From Xanthostigma xanthostigma (lineage: Eukaryota; Arthropoda; Insecta; Raphidioptera; Raphidiidae), in assembly GCA_963575645.1 (NCBI GenBank), contig OY754465.1:47146401-47210400 (forward strand): a DNA stretch of 64,000 bases, read 5' to 3'. Both the position numbers and the translations under genes were made by a program. The notes under the pieces are model-generated. The model was given only the letters and a program-made list of their open reading frames with translations. It was not told where the DNA came from and did no database searches. Positions 10,180 to 20,777 of this stretch are shown piece after piece. Position 1 is the first letter of the stretch. Each line of letters starts with the position of its first letter.

Positions 10180-11946
10180 TAGCCCCTTCTTGTTTCATAT
10201 TGTAGGAAAGCATAATAATATTAGTCCGCCATCTTTAGAAGTCCGCCATATTGGATTTGGAGTGACGTCACTTTATTTTTCGAATTATTTACAGCAGGCT
10301 CTTTCATTTGATACCCATATTGTAGGAAAGCATAATAAAATTAGTCAGCCATTTTTAGAAGTCCGCCATATTGGATTTTGAGTGACGTCACTTTATTTTT
10401 CGAGTTATTTTAAGCAAGCCCTTTCATTTGATACCCATATTGTAGGAAAGCATAATAATATTAGTCCGTCATTTTTAGAAGTCCGCCATATTGGATTTAG
10501 AGTGACGTCACTTTATTTTTCGAGTTATTCTCAGCAAGCCCTTTCATTTGATACCCATATTGTAGGAAAGCATAATAAAATTAGTCCGCCATTTTTAGAA
10601 GTCCGCCATATTGGATTTAGAGTAACGTCACTTCATTTTTCGAGTTATTCTCAGCAAGCCCTTTCATTTGATACCCATATTGTAGGAAAGCATAATAAAA
10701 TTAATCCGCTATCTTTAGAAGTCCGCCATATTGGATTTAGAGTGACGTCACTTTATTTTTCGAGTTATTTACAGCAAGCCCTTTCATTTGATACCCATAT
10801 TGTAGGAAAGCATAATAAAATTAGTCCGCCATTTTTAGAAGTCCGCCATATTGGATTTAGAGTAACGTCACTTCATTTTTCGAGTTATTCTCAGCAAGCC
10901 CTTTCATTTGATACCCATATTGTAGGAAAGCATAATAAAATTAGTCCGCTATCTTTAGAAGTCCGCCATATTGGATTTAGAGTGACGTCACTTTATTTTT
11001 CGAGTTATTTACAGTAAGCCCTTTCATTTGATACCCATATTGTAGGAAAGCATAATAAACTTAGTCCGCCATCTTTAGAAGTCCGCCATATTGGATTTAG
11101 AGTGACGTCACTTTATTTTTCGAGTTATTTTCAGCAAGCCCTTTCATTTGATACCCATATTGTAGGAAAGCATAAAAAACTTAGTCCGCCATCTTTAGAA
11201 GTCCGCCATATTGGATTTAGAGTGACGTCACTTTATTTTTCGAGTTATTTACAGCAAGCTCTTTCATTTGATACCCATATTGTAGGAAAGTAAATAAAAT
11301 TAGTCCGCCATTTTTAGAAGTCCGCCATATTGGATTTAGAGTGACGTCACTTTATTTTTCGAGTTATTCTCAACAAGCCCTTTCATTTGATACCCATATT
11401 GTAGGAAAGCATAATAAACTTAGTCCGCCATCTTTAGAAGTCCGCCATATTGGATTTAGAGTGACGTCACTTTATTTTTCGAGTTATTTACAGCAAGCCC
11501 TTTCATTTGATACCCATATTGTAGGAAAGCATAATAAACTTAGTCCGCCATCTTTAGAAGTCCGCCATATTGGATTTAGAGTGATGTCACTTTATTTTTC
11601 GAGTTATTTTCAGCAAGCCCTTTCATTTGATACCCATATTGTAGGAAAGCATAAAAAACTTAGTCCGCCATCTTTAGAAGTCTGCCATATTGGATTTAGA
11701 GTGACGTCACTTTATTTTTCGAGTTATTTACAGCAAGCTCTTTCATTTGCTACCCATATTGTAGGAAAGTAAATAAAATTAGTCCGCCATTTTTAGAAGT
11801 CCGCCATATTGGATTTAGAGTGACGTCACTTTATTTTTCGAGTTATTCTCAGCAAGCCCTTTCATTTGATACCTATATTGTAGGAAAGCATAATAAAATC
11901 CGCTATATTTAGAAGTTCGCCATATTGGATTTAGAGTGACGTCACA
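10180..11946 (+). repeat. 120-bp satellite array (about 15 units)
   Basis: Units begin TGTAGGAAAGCATAAT at 10201 and recur every 120 bp to 11281, then at 11400, 11520, 11640, 11760 and 11879. Each unit holds two related CCGCCAT blocks (TAGTCCGCCATYTTTAG, AAGTCCGCCATATTGG), a TGACGTCA palindrome and CCCTTTCATTTGATACC. The unit length is a multiple of three, so open frames of up to 211 codons run through it with a 40-residue period. These are probably a by-product. Higher-order structure: 10561-10800 resembles 10801-11040, and 11041-11519 resembles 11520-11946, including a shared one-base deletion in the units at 11281 and 11760. The array ends after a final TGACGTCAC at about 11937. Confidence 0.95.
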
Positions 11947-12179
11947 CAGCTAACCATGCATTGTCATCCAAACTTAACGTGTATACAAATTTTCATCTCA
12001 ATCGGTTGAAGATATCTGCTTTAAAATTACCGAAGGCATTCTTACCGCTCACTTAGTAATTCAGTTGTTCAATTAGTAATTTAGTCGCTCACTTATTAAT
12101 TTAGTCACACAACTATTATTTTAATATTCAAGTTATTAAAACAGTATCTCATCATCAGTCACCAAGTTTTTTTTTTTTA

Positions 12180-13020
12180 TTCGACCGTTTTATAATTCCA
12201 CTATTATTATTATATAAAACAACATTATAAGAGATATATTCTTTTACGCATGCGCCGATGTTCCCAAAAAACAATAGGCCACTTCATATTTGCATATCAA
12301 ACATCCTCCCAAAATTTGGTTTCAATCCGCTCATCCGTGGTGTCGGAATGGTAAGAAATGTCAAAAGTGACGTTTGCATCTGCAAAGTATTATGTTCTAA
12401 TAATTAGTTATTCAAATTGTTAACCCAGAAGGCGTTGCATTTCAGAAATATTCGAAACGGCATCCGTTTTTGAACAAATGCTATCTTTTAATTTCATTAT
12501 TGTAATAAATAATATTATCGACCAATTTTATTTGAAGACAGAACATACGTAATTTTTAAATTGCCATGTTAAACCGTGCAACAGAGAGAGATAACCGAAA
12601 GATGTTTGCCATCGGTTATATCAGATTGAATTTATTTCTATATAAATGTGTATAAAAAAACTGATTGGGCAAATTCTGTTGTACGAAATTTATGTAAAAT
12701 TTTCTCCTCTTTCGTTTAAGACATGTTTCGAACCGATCTGATTTAAATTGAGCGAGTTATAAGCGAAAAACTTCGTTTTTTCTAAATTGCTCCCCTCTGG
12801 AGCAAAAATTCAAAAATCGGGCGACGTTAGGATCTAAGTTACCCGGAGACGAATCGAACAAAAAAAAATTTTTTAAAATCGGTTAAGGCGTTTGAGCTGT
12901 ACACAATCCACAAAAAAGCGTGACATACAGATTCACAGATTCACAGATTCACAGATTCACAGATTCACAGACAAAGCGAGTACATATAGGCGCTTTAGCT
13001 TACGCTATTCGCGCCTAATA
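12180..13020 (-). repeat. Repeat homologous (inverted) to 21960-22560
   Basis: Shares with the reverse complement of 21960-22560 the blocks TTTGCATATCAAACATCCTC, GGAATGGTAA, GACGTTTGCATCTG, AGAAGGCGTTGCA, CTCCTCTTTCGTTTAAGAC and ATTTAAATTGAGCGA, in order. It therefore contains an F1-derived piece plus part of the GGGTTCCGTACC element. The distal end has AGGCGC and GCGCCT pairing around 12990-13016. An 8-bp tandem repeat of ATTCACAG (about five units) lies at 12928-12972. The strand is given relative to the element at 21781-23308. Non-coding. Confidence 0.7.
12928..12972 (+). repeat. ATTCACAG short tandem repeat
   Basis: Five consecutive copies of the octamer ATTCACAG followed by ACAAAG. Repeats of this type at the end of insect retroposons (CACAGACAAA-like tails) are common. 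Confidence 0.9.
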
Positions 13021-13334
13021 AAAACAACACATTCTTTTTATATATTATTATAACAACGGATTACAAAATTCACATACTGAGAGAGTTGTTAGTTGAATGA
13101 ATACGAATAAATAAAATCGTAATTTAGTTTGTGATTGTACAGTTTTGGAGATTCCTAGAGCGAATTTTTAGTTTTCGTCATTTTTTTTCCTGTTTATTTA
13201 TCTGGATCTACATTTAAAAAACTGTAAACCTAACAAATATATACATTGTTCACATGCTTTGCTTCAACCACGCGTTGCATGCACACTTTATTTTTTAAAT
13301 TAAATCGTAGGTAGATAATTTATTTTCTGCATTA
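13021..13334. other. AT-rich sequence, nothing recognised
   Basis: No gene, RNA or repeat could be supported. Confidence 0.5.
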
Positions 13335-13460
13335 TACAGAGTGAGTCAGACCACCCGTACCGGTCATTTTTGTCAAAAACGGTTAGTCGTAGAGAGTTGT
13401 GTCAAAAGTCTGTATTATAAAAGACCTAATAAAGAATCGAATGGTGATATTTTTTTCCCG
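13335..13460 (+). mobile_element. Single arm of the CAGGGTGAGTCAG element
   Basis: ACAGAGTGAGTCAGACCACC through AAAACGGTTAGTCGTAGAG, CTGTATTATAAAAG and GAATCGAATGGTGATATTTT match the terminal arms of the 873-bp palindrome at 27800-28672. The facing arm is not found here, so this is a solo end or a different internal sequence. TA precedes CAGAGTG, as at the other locus. Confidence 0.7.
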
Positions 13461-14324
13461 GAAACTAGACACTGTCTGTTTTTTTTTTTATTTTTTTGTA
13501 ACTGCTATTAAGTTGTTCTCCTTCGATATAATCTTAGAGCTTTAGTTTTTCCTTAACCCTGATACGAAACTGCGATTTGGTTGTCCAATTTTATCAAATT
13601 TTATTTAGTGTTTTCATTCACAGTAATATAATATTTTCTTGATTAAATATGTTAGTTCTGTACCTGATCTTAGTAAAAGTTTTGCGTGCATTTTAGGCGT
13701 GTATCTTTGTAGGATATAAATACAGTATGTAACAAAAACGAATATTTTGAAATATCACTCAACGAATACCGCGGAAATTATTCTGTGTAATAGTTTGATT
13801 TAATTGTTTAAGAAAAATTGTTGATTTACATTATCTACTTGAAAATGTTTCGGGCATATTAAATAGCGTTTTTTCTGTGTGTTTTAAAGAAGCAAAATTT
13901 TCAAAAAAAATTCCGGATTCAACAATTATTTTTCAAATTTGTTAGCTAATAGAATTATTATTGACATAAAAGTGTTTATTAAATAGGTTAATATGTTCCT
14001 TACAATTCATTGCTAACAAGGCTAACTCTTAAATTGACGATTCGCGTTTGTTTGACCATGTGAGCAAAAATCACGAGAACTACTGAACGGATTTTAATAT
14101 ATAAAGTTAAAATTTAGCGTTCAGTTAGGTAATTGTATGTATACAAAGGAAAAAATCCGAAACCAGTGAATTTTTAAAATTTGAAATATTTTCCAAGCAT
14201 TCGATATTTATTAACACCTAGCGCCTTTCGAAAAAGAAAATTATAGGTGCTTACAGGATAAAAGATAAATCTTACAAATCACTTTTGAATGATGCATAAT
14301 AATCTTTAGAGAAAATAATGATAT
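13461..14324. other. Unannotated, with a generic repeat patch
   Basis: Around 14070, GAGAACTACTGAACGGATTT resembles the end of common insect transposon fragments. Nothing else is supported. Confidence 0.4.
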
Positions 14325-14552
14325 CCCATCAAAAACAAATGTAAAAAAGGGAGCCAAGTTCGATATTCAATATAAAAAGAATTGAGATCTGAAAGGGCGC
14401 CATGTTTTTCATTTGGCAACTTTTCACACATATAATCATGAAGTTTAGGTATAAATCATAATATAAAACACAAAAACTTTTTAGATCTCAATTCTTTTCG
14501 TACCTATTGAATATTGAACTTGCTTCCTTTTTATGGTTTGGATGGGATCATC
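14325..14552. repeat. Inverted repeat with AATTGAGATCT arms
   Basis: GATATCCCATCAAAAAC, AAAAAGGGAGCCAAGTTC, GATATTCAATA and AAGAATTGAGATCT on the left are mirrored on the right by AGATCTCAATTCTT, TATTGAATATTGAACTTGC, TTCCTTTTTATGG and GATGGGATCA. Arms are about 70 bp around an 85-bp centre. A fold-back element is likely. No target duplication was identified. Confidence 0.65.
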
Positions 14553-14560
14553 ACTACATA

Positions 14561-14585
14561 TAATAATAATAATAATAATAATTTT
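14561..14585. repeat. AAT trinucleotide microsatellite
   Basis: Consecutive TAA/AAT units between two AT-rich blocks. Confidence 0.9.
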
Positions 14586-15890
14586 TATTAGTACATATTA
14601 GTGCACTTAAAGGCGAGGTTCAGCCACAGGCTGCTTTTCAATAATACACACTGCTTAATGCACAAGTCGACTAAATCAGCAGTCTTTGAAAAGCAGTAGG
14701 TATTCATAACTATATTGTTAGTCTACACCACAGAACAGTAATTGTTCTGTGGTCTACACGCACATTAAAAACGTACGGACGATCGAGTCAGAAGACGAAT
14801 TGGGAGATGGCCGTGCGCGATACTGTAGCCATCTACAAGCACTTCAAATGAATGTGAATATAATAATAATAAATCGTGGGCGAACCGGAACCGATAATAG
14901 AATAAAAAAAATGACTCAAAGTGTGAAATAAAATGATAACAGTTTTTTTTTGTTACATTTTGTATATATACGCTGAGTCGATGTGTGAAGACCTTCAAGT
15001 AATTTATACACTACGGCCATTATGCAAAGTTTTGAGAATTCGTGCGAAAAAGATGGGATACTACAAACTCTCTTGTATTTTACTTCTGGCTCAGGGCGCT
15101 TCCTGTTGTAATAAAACTAGAGTCATTTTATAAGTCTACTTCAGCTTGTGTCGACTGTCGAAATAGTGCCCACTGTTTAACAGGAGGCAAAAGTAGAACC
15201 CACTGGGTGTAAAGTCGGAAAGAAGATTCTATAGAACAGAGTCATAGGCAATTAGAACTTGTATTACAAATTAAAAAAGTCAAATCAAACTTTTTGCCAT
15301 TATAAGTAATCACGTATTTGAAACTACCCTTGATTTTAAAATCTCAGCTGTTTTTTTCTGTTAGAAGTTTGAAAATAAGAAATAGATTTTTGGATTTGAA
15401 AAGTAAATCGAAAAATTACAGACAAAAAAGGAAGCAAGAAATATGTAGTTTTGACAAGAGGGTATTTTTACAGCTAGACAACCGAGTACCTACTATATAG
15501 TTTAAATATATGTACCTACCTCTGACCTAAAATTAGCCACAAGTGACTCTATCACTGCGCGAGATTTGGGACGGACATTTCCTTTTATCATTTTAAATTT
15601 GTCTAATATAACCAACATTAACAGTATTTGATTATAAATTGTAGTATAAACAACTTTGGTCAATTTGTTTGTATCTGTACGGAGTCGGCATTGTCCGAGT
15701 TTTGTCAGCAGAAGTGATTAATTAGTGGGCAAGGCCCGATTTTGAAATGAGCTATGGTGATAATGTCGGCAACTATTGTTTCTTTGCAAAGTTTCTCCTG
15801 TTTTAAATGGGCATTGATGACGACAGTTTATTTATCTGGAGATTTTTTTTATCATGTTACATTTCGCTCAACAAAATAACGATTATTTAT
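14586..15890. other. Unannotated sequence
   Basis: A short palindrome CCACAGAACAG / TTGTTCTGTGG lies at 14729-14753. Open frames of 60-77 codons here have no recognisable motif. No gene supported. Confidence 0.45.
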
Positions 15891-15924
15891 GTGTTTTATC
15901 AGTATATATGTATGATTCATATAT

Positions 15925-16010
15925 TTGTTACTAATTCGTTTTTAATCTTTTTGTTGCAGGTAAGTTGCCGATAAAATTTTTATTTAATTTTAAAATCGCA
16001 AATGGTAAGT
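15925..16010 (+). promoter_or_regulatory. Candidate recursive splice site (ratchet point)
   Basis: An acceptor and a donor are juxtaposed: branch-point-like TTACTAATTC at 15928, pyrimidine tract TTTTTAATCTTTTTGTTG, CAG ending at 15959, and GTAAGT starting immediately at 15960. This is the zero-length-exon layout of recursive splice sites known from long insect introns. A second GTAAGT at 16005 lies 45 bp downstream, so 15960-16004 could be defined as a recursive-splice exon. One frame through it is open (AAG TTG CCG onward). The absence of any gene over 64 kb fits a long host intron. RNA evidence would be decisive. Confidence 0.5.
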
Positions 16011-16815
16011 AACGCAATTCGTGATTGCTTTTTCTATGTTTTGTTATCAAAATCGATTCTATTCGATTAAGTCGCAAAACCTAGATTTATTGATTATTAA
16101 TAATTTATATCAACGAGTATAATAAAAAAATTGCTAAGTAAATTCCTTTTTGTGAGTTATATTCGTACCTAGATTTGTGTTCAAAATTATCGACAGCCAT
16201 TATCAAAAAGAGTTTTTCTTCTTGTAAATAATTTAGATTTCTGTTACAGTGAATTTTCATTAATTTTACAAATTCTGATAGTTTTTATAATGTAAGATAT
16301 GAAACTGTTTCAAAGAGTGTTGAAAAGAATAGATATAATGGTCGCTACTTTATAAGTAAACTAATAAATTGAATTGAAAGGTTTGTATTATTCATTCCAA
16401 CGGGCACACTAGTCTATTAATTTCAGGAAAAGTTGACCTAAAATTACCTAGGTATTTTTCCTTCTATCGCAAACATTTTCACCTTTTATATATATTATAA
16501 AAACTAGTTTAGGGTTCGTGAAAATGAATCTCTTGAAATTCACAATACAAAAACTATTCCTATGAGGTATAGGTAAAAAATATATAATTAAATGCCTGAA
16601 GCTTATTTTTTATAAAACAATTTTAAATTAAAAATATTTTTAATTTTACATTAAATTCTAAGTTTTTTCAGTTTTGTCTGATGGAAAAATAATTAATTAT
16701 ATTGAACATTTTTTTACATTAGTACAAAAATTTGTATACATAAATGCGTCGGTTTAAAATTTTAAAAATGTCATTAAATATCAAAACAGTTAAAAGCTTT
16801 ACATTTTAACAGTAT
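16011..16815. other. AT-rich sequence, nothing recognised
   Basis: No gene or repeat supported; putatively intronic. Confidence 0.45.
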
Positions 16816-16819
16816 TTAA

Positions 16820-17718
16820 GGACGTAGTCTGGTGTTCGGGTTTTGAAAAAATGAATTTATTTTTTTTACATTTTTAGTAAGTATAATATATTGAGAAAAT
16901 ACTGTAAAAATTTTAGACCGAAATATTAAATATTTACAAAGCTATAGCATATAGTCGAGAGCAGCAACGGTCTTACGGTAAGACTCTTACTTGCTCTTAC
17001 CTCTCAATTGTTATCACGTTACCCTTATACTCTCGCAGAGTAGAGCAAACATATTAGCAGAAAACGATGCCTTTGAAGAAACGGAAGGTTTAATATACAC
17101 CAGGCATAGCTGATTAGTGTAAATATTCATTTTTATTTTTTTGTAAGAAATCTGAAATTAAAACTTTAAACGCGTTTTTCTCAAAACTACGTTTTTCTAA
17201 GCGGCGCGGGTGATTGAAACAATTGTATACAACCGATTGCTTTCAGTTTTGCACAGGGTATTCTACACAACAATAGCTCCGTCCGGTACTAGAATTACTT
17301 AATTATAAAAATTATTTGTATTTTTTTTTACCGATTTTCAACGAAAAAAACACGATTTTCTCGTTGTTTTTTTTCTAAAATCCGCTTTTTTGTTATTTAT
17401 CCATAAAAATGTTTATTTCTAGTACGGGATAGAGTCACAAGCGTACGGAACAATAACCAATTTAATTTTTATAATTCAGTTGACTCCAAGTGACGTTATC
17501 ACCCGCGCTACCCACCTACCTCCATTTAAAGTTGTCTACTTTAGGTTAAAAAAACAATTATAAAATGGCGTAAAATTAAGCAAAAAAACATTTTTTTTCT
17601 TAGTTTACGATGTCAGTAAAAACATGTAACAAAATTGAAAACATCGTACATTATTTTGATATTAAAAAAAAATTCTGAAATAACGGTTGAAAACGAGCCT
17701 GAACATAGGACTACGTCC
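16820..17718. mobile_element. TTAA-flanked 0.9-kb TIR element (piggyBac-like)
   Basis: The ends are GGACGTAGTC on the left and GACTACGTCC on the right, extending imperfectly inward (TGTTCGGGTTTTGAAAA against TTGAAAACGAGCCTGAACA). TTAA is present on both outer sides (16816-16819 and 17719-17722), as expected for piggyBac-type insertion. The 899-bp interior has no transposase-like frame, so it would be non-autonomous. The piggyBac assignment rests on the TTAA duplication only. Confidence 0.65.
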
Positions 17719-17722
17719 TTAA

Positions 17723-18197
17723 ATAAACAAATCACTATAAGTAACTAACTATTTTGCTTTGTTAGAATTAAAATTTTCTATACTTATATTTTTTCATGCG
17801 TAATCCCTATTTTTAGAATGAGTCGTGTACAAAACAAAAACTAGCTTCTTTTGCCACCGACCTTTTGTATTGATTAATAACTTACCTTTCAACTACTTGT
17901 ATCGTATATTTTCAAGATACGTAACTGTACTCTTTCTGACATACAGAACGTAAAAGATTTTAAAATCTCGCACTGTGTGCATCAAACTTGCATACAGACA
18001 TAGCAGAAGCAGAGCATGTGGTCATATTGAGGTTTTGCTTGTATAATGACGCTGTCATGGCCAGTTTCAGGAAACAGTTGAACCATTGAATATAGTATAG
18101 GTACTATAACAGGGATGCCCAGACTATTTGAAATGAAAGCCCTAGTTACGTACCTGAAAAGATTAGGAGCATCACCTAAAGTTCTTGCTATAACATT
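17723..18197. other. Unannotated sequence
   Basis: No gene or repeat supported. Confidence 0.45.
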
Positions 18198-18500
18198 TTT
18201 TAATTGGGCGACAGGACCATTCCAACTTCAAAAATATTTACATATATGACATCTAATAAAGACTCTGAAACTTCTGTTAACGTGTGCGGTGACGCGGGTA
18301 ACGGCTAGTATTAAATAGAATAACAAACCGTTGTAGCATGTATCTCTTCTTCGCAGGAGCCAATTTTCCTCAGAAACAATAAGTCTCTTTATATTTGCAT
18401 ATCAAACATCCCGCAAAAATTTTATTTCAATCTGCTAATTCATTCGACCTGTACCGTTTTTACAGACAAACAAAAGAAATATTTTTTGAACTCAAAATAA
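18198..18500 (+). mobile_element. F1 interspersed repeat, copy D (diverged)
   Basis: AATTGGGCGACAGGACCATT, GTGACGCGGGTAACGGCTAG, AACAAACCGTTGTAGCATG and TTTGCATATCAAACATCC keep the F1 order. The middle block and the right end are lost, and divergence is greater than in the copies at 24305 and 46158, suggesting an older insertion. Confidence 0.65.
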
Positions 18501-18717
18501 TTTGGGTTCATAGTTATAAAAATGTGGATTGTAAGCTCTATGCTAGTTCATTAGTCACGGCCCACGATTTTATAATTATGAACCTAAATTATTATAAATT
18601 TTTTTTCGTTTTTACTTTTTAGTACACTGCAGTAAAATCGTGTGTTTAAAAAAATCGAGTGTTATTTTAAAATTTTTAGTTACGTCTTAATCTATGTATT
18701 GCGAATAAACGAAAGAA

Positions 18718-19185
18718 AAAGTAATCCGCTATCTTGGAGTGTCTGTCATATTGGGTTTAAAACGGCGTTAACATGAAGTCTGTAAACAGGAGACTTAGCT
18801 TCCTATGCTTGTCGTGTTTCGAGCCGAACCGTTTTCTGCCGCACGCGAGATGACGCTGTTGTCACTATTTGGGAAAACTTTGGTTCTTTCCGCCTGTCTT
18901 CGCCATATTTACCAAAGTTGTTTAACTTCACAGATACTACACTCATGCATATCATGAATGTGTGTGCGTTACCCAGTAGCTGACGCCATATTGGTTCATG
19001 CGACAGATATTGGTCCACCGCTACACTCGAGTTGGGTTTCCTGGTTATTGACTTCATGTGCGGCATATAACTTATCGTATTCTACGCGTCAAACTGTTTT
19101 ATTTGATGTCTATGTCAAGGAGTTGGGAAGAAATAGATAATTCGCTATCTAGTGGCGTCCATCATATTGAACTTATATAGTATTA
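18718..19185. repeat. Pair of satellite-like CCGCCAT blocks around 370 bp
   Basis: AATCCGCTATCTTGG with GTCTGTCATATTGG at 18722-18757 and AATTCGCTATCTAGTGG with GTCCATCATATTG at 19139-19174 resemble the two CCGCCAT blocks of the 120-bp satellite unit. The enclosed 370 bp is GC-richer and unrecognised. This may be an element related to the source of the satellite. Confidence 0.45.
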
Positions 19186-19189
19186 TATA

Positions 19190-19965
19190 CTATACTAGCC
19201 GTTACTCGCGGTTTCGCACGTGATTGAGACGAAGCACGCATGCATTCCCATTATTTGGCATAGTTCCTACTTTCTCAACGTAGATCCCCCTAATATTTCA
19301 AAATTCATGTGATCAACGTCCTGACAAACCTTGAAAATGACACCCATGTTGATTTTTAGACTATTTATCTCTTTTTACCCTTTGAAGGGGTTGTTTTTGA
19401 AAAAGCATGAAACACGTGTTTATTTATTTTTTTTTTAATTTAAATATAAAACGCGCAGCAACTAGGGCTATATGCGTAAACATAAGATCAAAAAGGTAAG
19501 TATCATAAATGTAAGTATGATATGAATATCAATAACACTAAGGTTTACACCAATTATGAGACGTGAGCCCGGACGGGGCGTCCGGGCTCACGTCTCATAA
19601 CTACAACGGTTGTTGTGGCCAAGGAGCGGCCAAACTCACGCCTCATACTTAGTAGGTATGATTATTTATTTGTTGACAGGAGTAATTCTGCGCATTTTCG
19701 AATTGATGCATCTATCTTCTATATGATTACTCAATGCAAATTTTGAACCCCCGTTACACCCTTTCAGGGGTTGAATTTTTAAAAACATCCGTTTTTAGCG
19801 GATACCTACGTCATAATAACTATATCTGTGAGTCAAATTTCAACCCAATCCAGTGGTTTGAGCTGTGCGTTGATAGATCAGTCAGTCAGTCACGGTTTCC
19901 TTTTATATATTTAAATTGCATTGTCACAGGACATATACACGTATGTAAAAATTCGAAGCTCTAGT
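19190..19965 (+). mobile_element. CTAGCCG-CGCGG type repeat, copy 1 (retroposon-like)
   Basis: It starts ACTAGCCGTTACTCGCGGTT, continues with CCCTTTGAAGGGGTTG and CCTTTCAGGGGTTGAA, and ends CAATCCAGTGGTTTGAGCTG then AGTCAGTCAGTCACGG and TTTATATATTTA. The layout is common in insect genomes. Related elements lie at 40690-40983 (minus) and 55949-56528. A GC-rich perfect palindrome lies inside (19554-19600). No coding frame. Confidence 0.6.
19554..19600. repeat. Perfect 21-bp-arm GC-rich palindrome
   Basis: TTATGAGACGTGAGCCCGGA plus C is repeated exactly as its reverse complement, GTCCGGGCTCACGTCTCATA plus A, around a 5-bp GGGGC centre. A third partial inverted match, CTCACGCCTCATACT, follows at about 19636. 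In RNA it would form a very stable hairpin. Confidence 0.85.
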
Positions 19966-20777
19966 TTAATTAGAACTAGTTGAAATTTGTATTGCAATAT
20001 TTGACCCAAACATACCTACTGGCAAACATAATATGTGCTTGTAATTAACGCCAGTTATTTCTATATAGGTGTTAATCGATGTTCTAGAAACCTAGAATCT
20101 ACTCTTGCATATAATATAGCTGCGAATGACTGTCCCGTATCATCTCTTCTATCGGCTGTAGAGCAGCATCGTCCCCAACTCTGATCTGTATCACATGACA
20201 GCCTTTGCAAACGACTGAACACCTCGCGTGTGTTTGCCCGTCATCCATTCATTATCTTTGTACATATGCCAGCCCCAATAGCGGTTCTAAATGCCACTGA
20301 TATTTAAACTAACCAACCGATCATAAAGTTTTAAATATTGATTTATTTGGACTTTTTTATACGTATACACAATATTTATTGAGTGTAACAAATTTTACTA
20401 AATTAAACGAGACTTAAAAACTAAAAAAAATGTATGTGAAATTTTGTTATAAATCTTCCGCGGCTTAGATTAAAGACCCAAAATAACAATACTGATGTTT
20501 CAGATCGCTTTATCAATATTACATTTTTCATTAAATTTTTTGGTCAGTTATGTTTTGTTATTTTTAAATATAATTTTTGTTATTCAGACCAGCACCTTAG
20601 CCGTAACATTAAGCTTTAAAAATGTATTATAATCTGGTATGTTTGAAGGGACCATAATTTTAATGAATTAAAGGTGCATTTATTATTTTGGGAGATGACA
20701 CTTAAAATAGTAAATAATCACATTTGTTTAATGGTTACCTATACAATTATTATAACTTGATATTTTTATATGCTATA
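19966..20777. other. Unannotated sequence
   Basis: No gene or repeat supported. Confidence 0.45.

Noticed and set aside
10382-11017. 211-codon repetitive protein
   Set aside because: The frame is a by-product of a 120-bp satellite whose length is divisible by three; stops and indels interrupt it without pattern.
10180-11946. CRISPR array
   Set aside because: The entire 120-bp unit repeats without unique spacers; this is a eukaryotic satellite.
14749-14998. Overlapping frames of 60 and 77 codons on opposite strands
   Set aside because: No motif, no codon bias, and the frames overlap on both strands as expected by chance.
19480-19510. AAG|GTAAGT near 19495 as a ratchet point
   Set aside because: No pyrimidine tract upstream.
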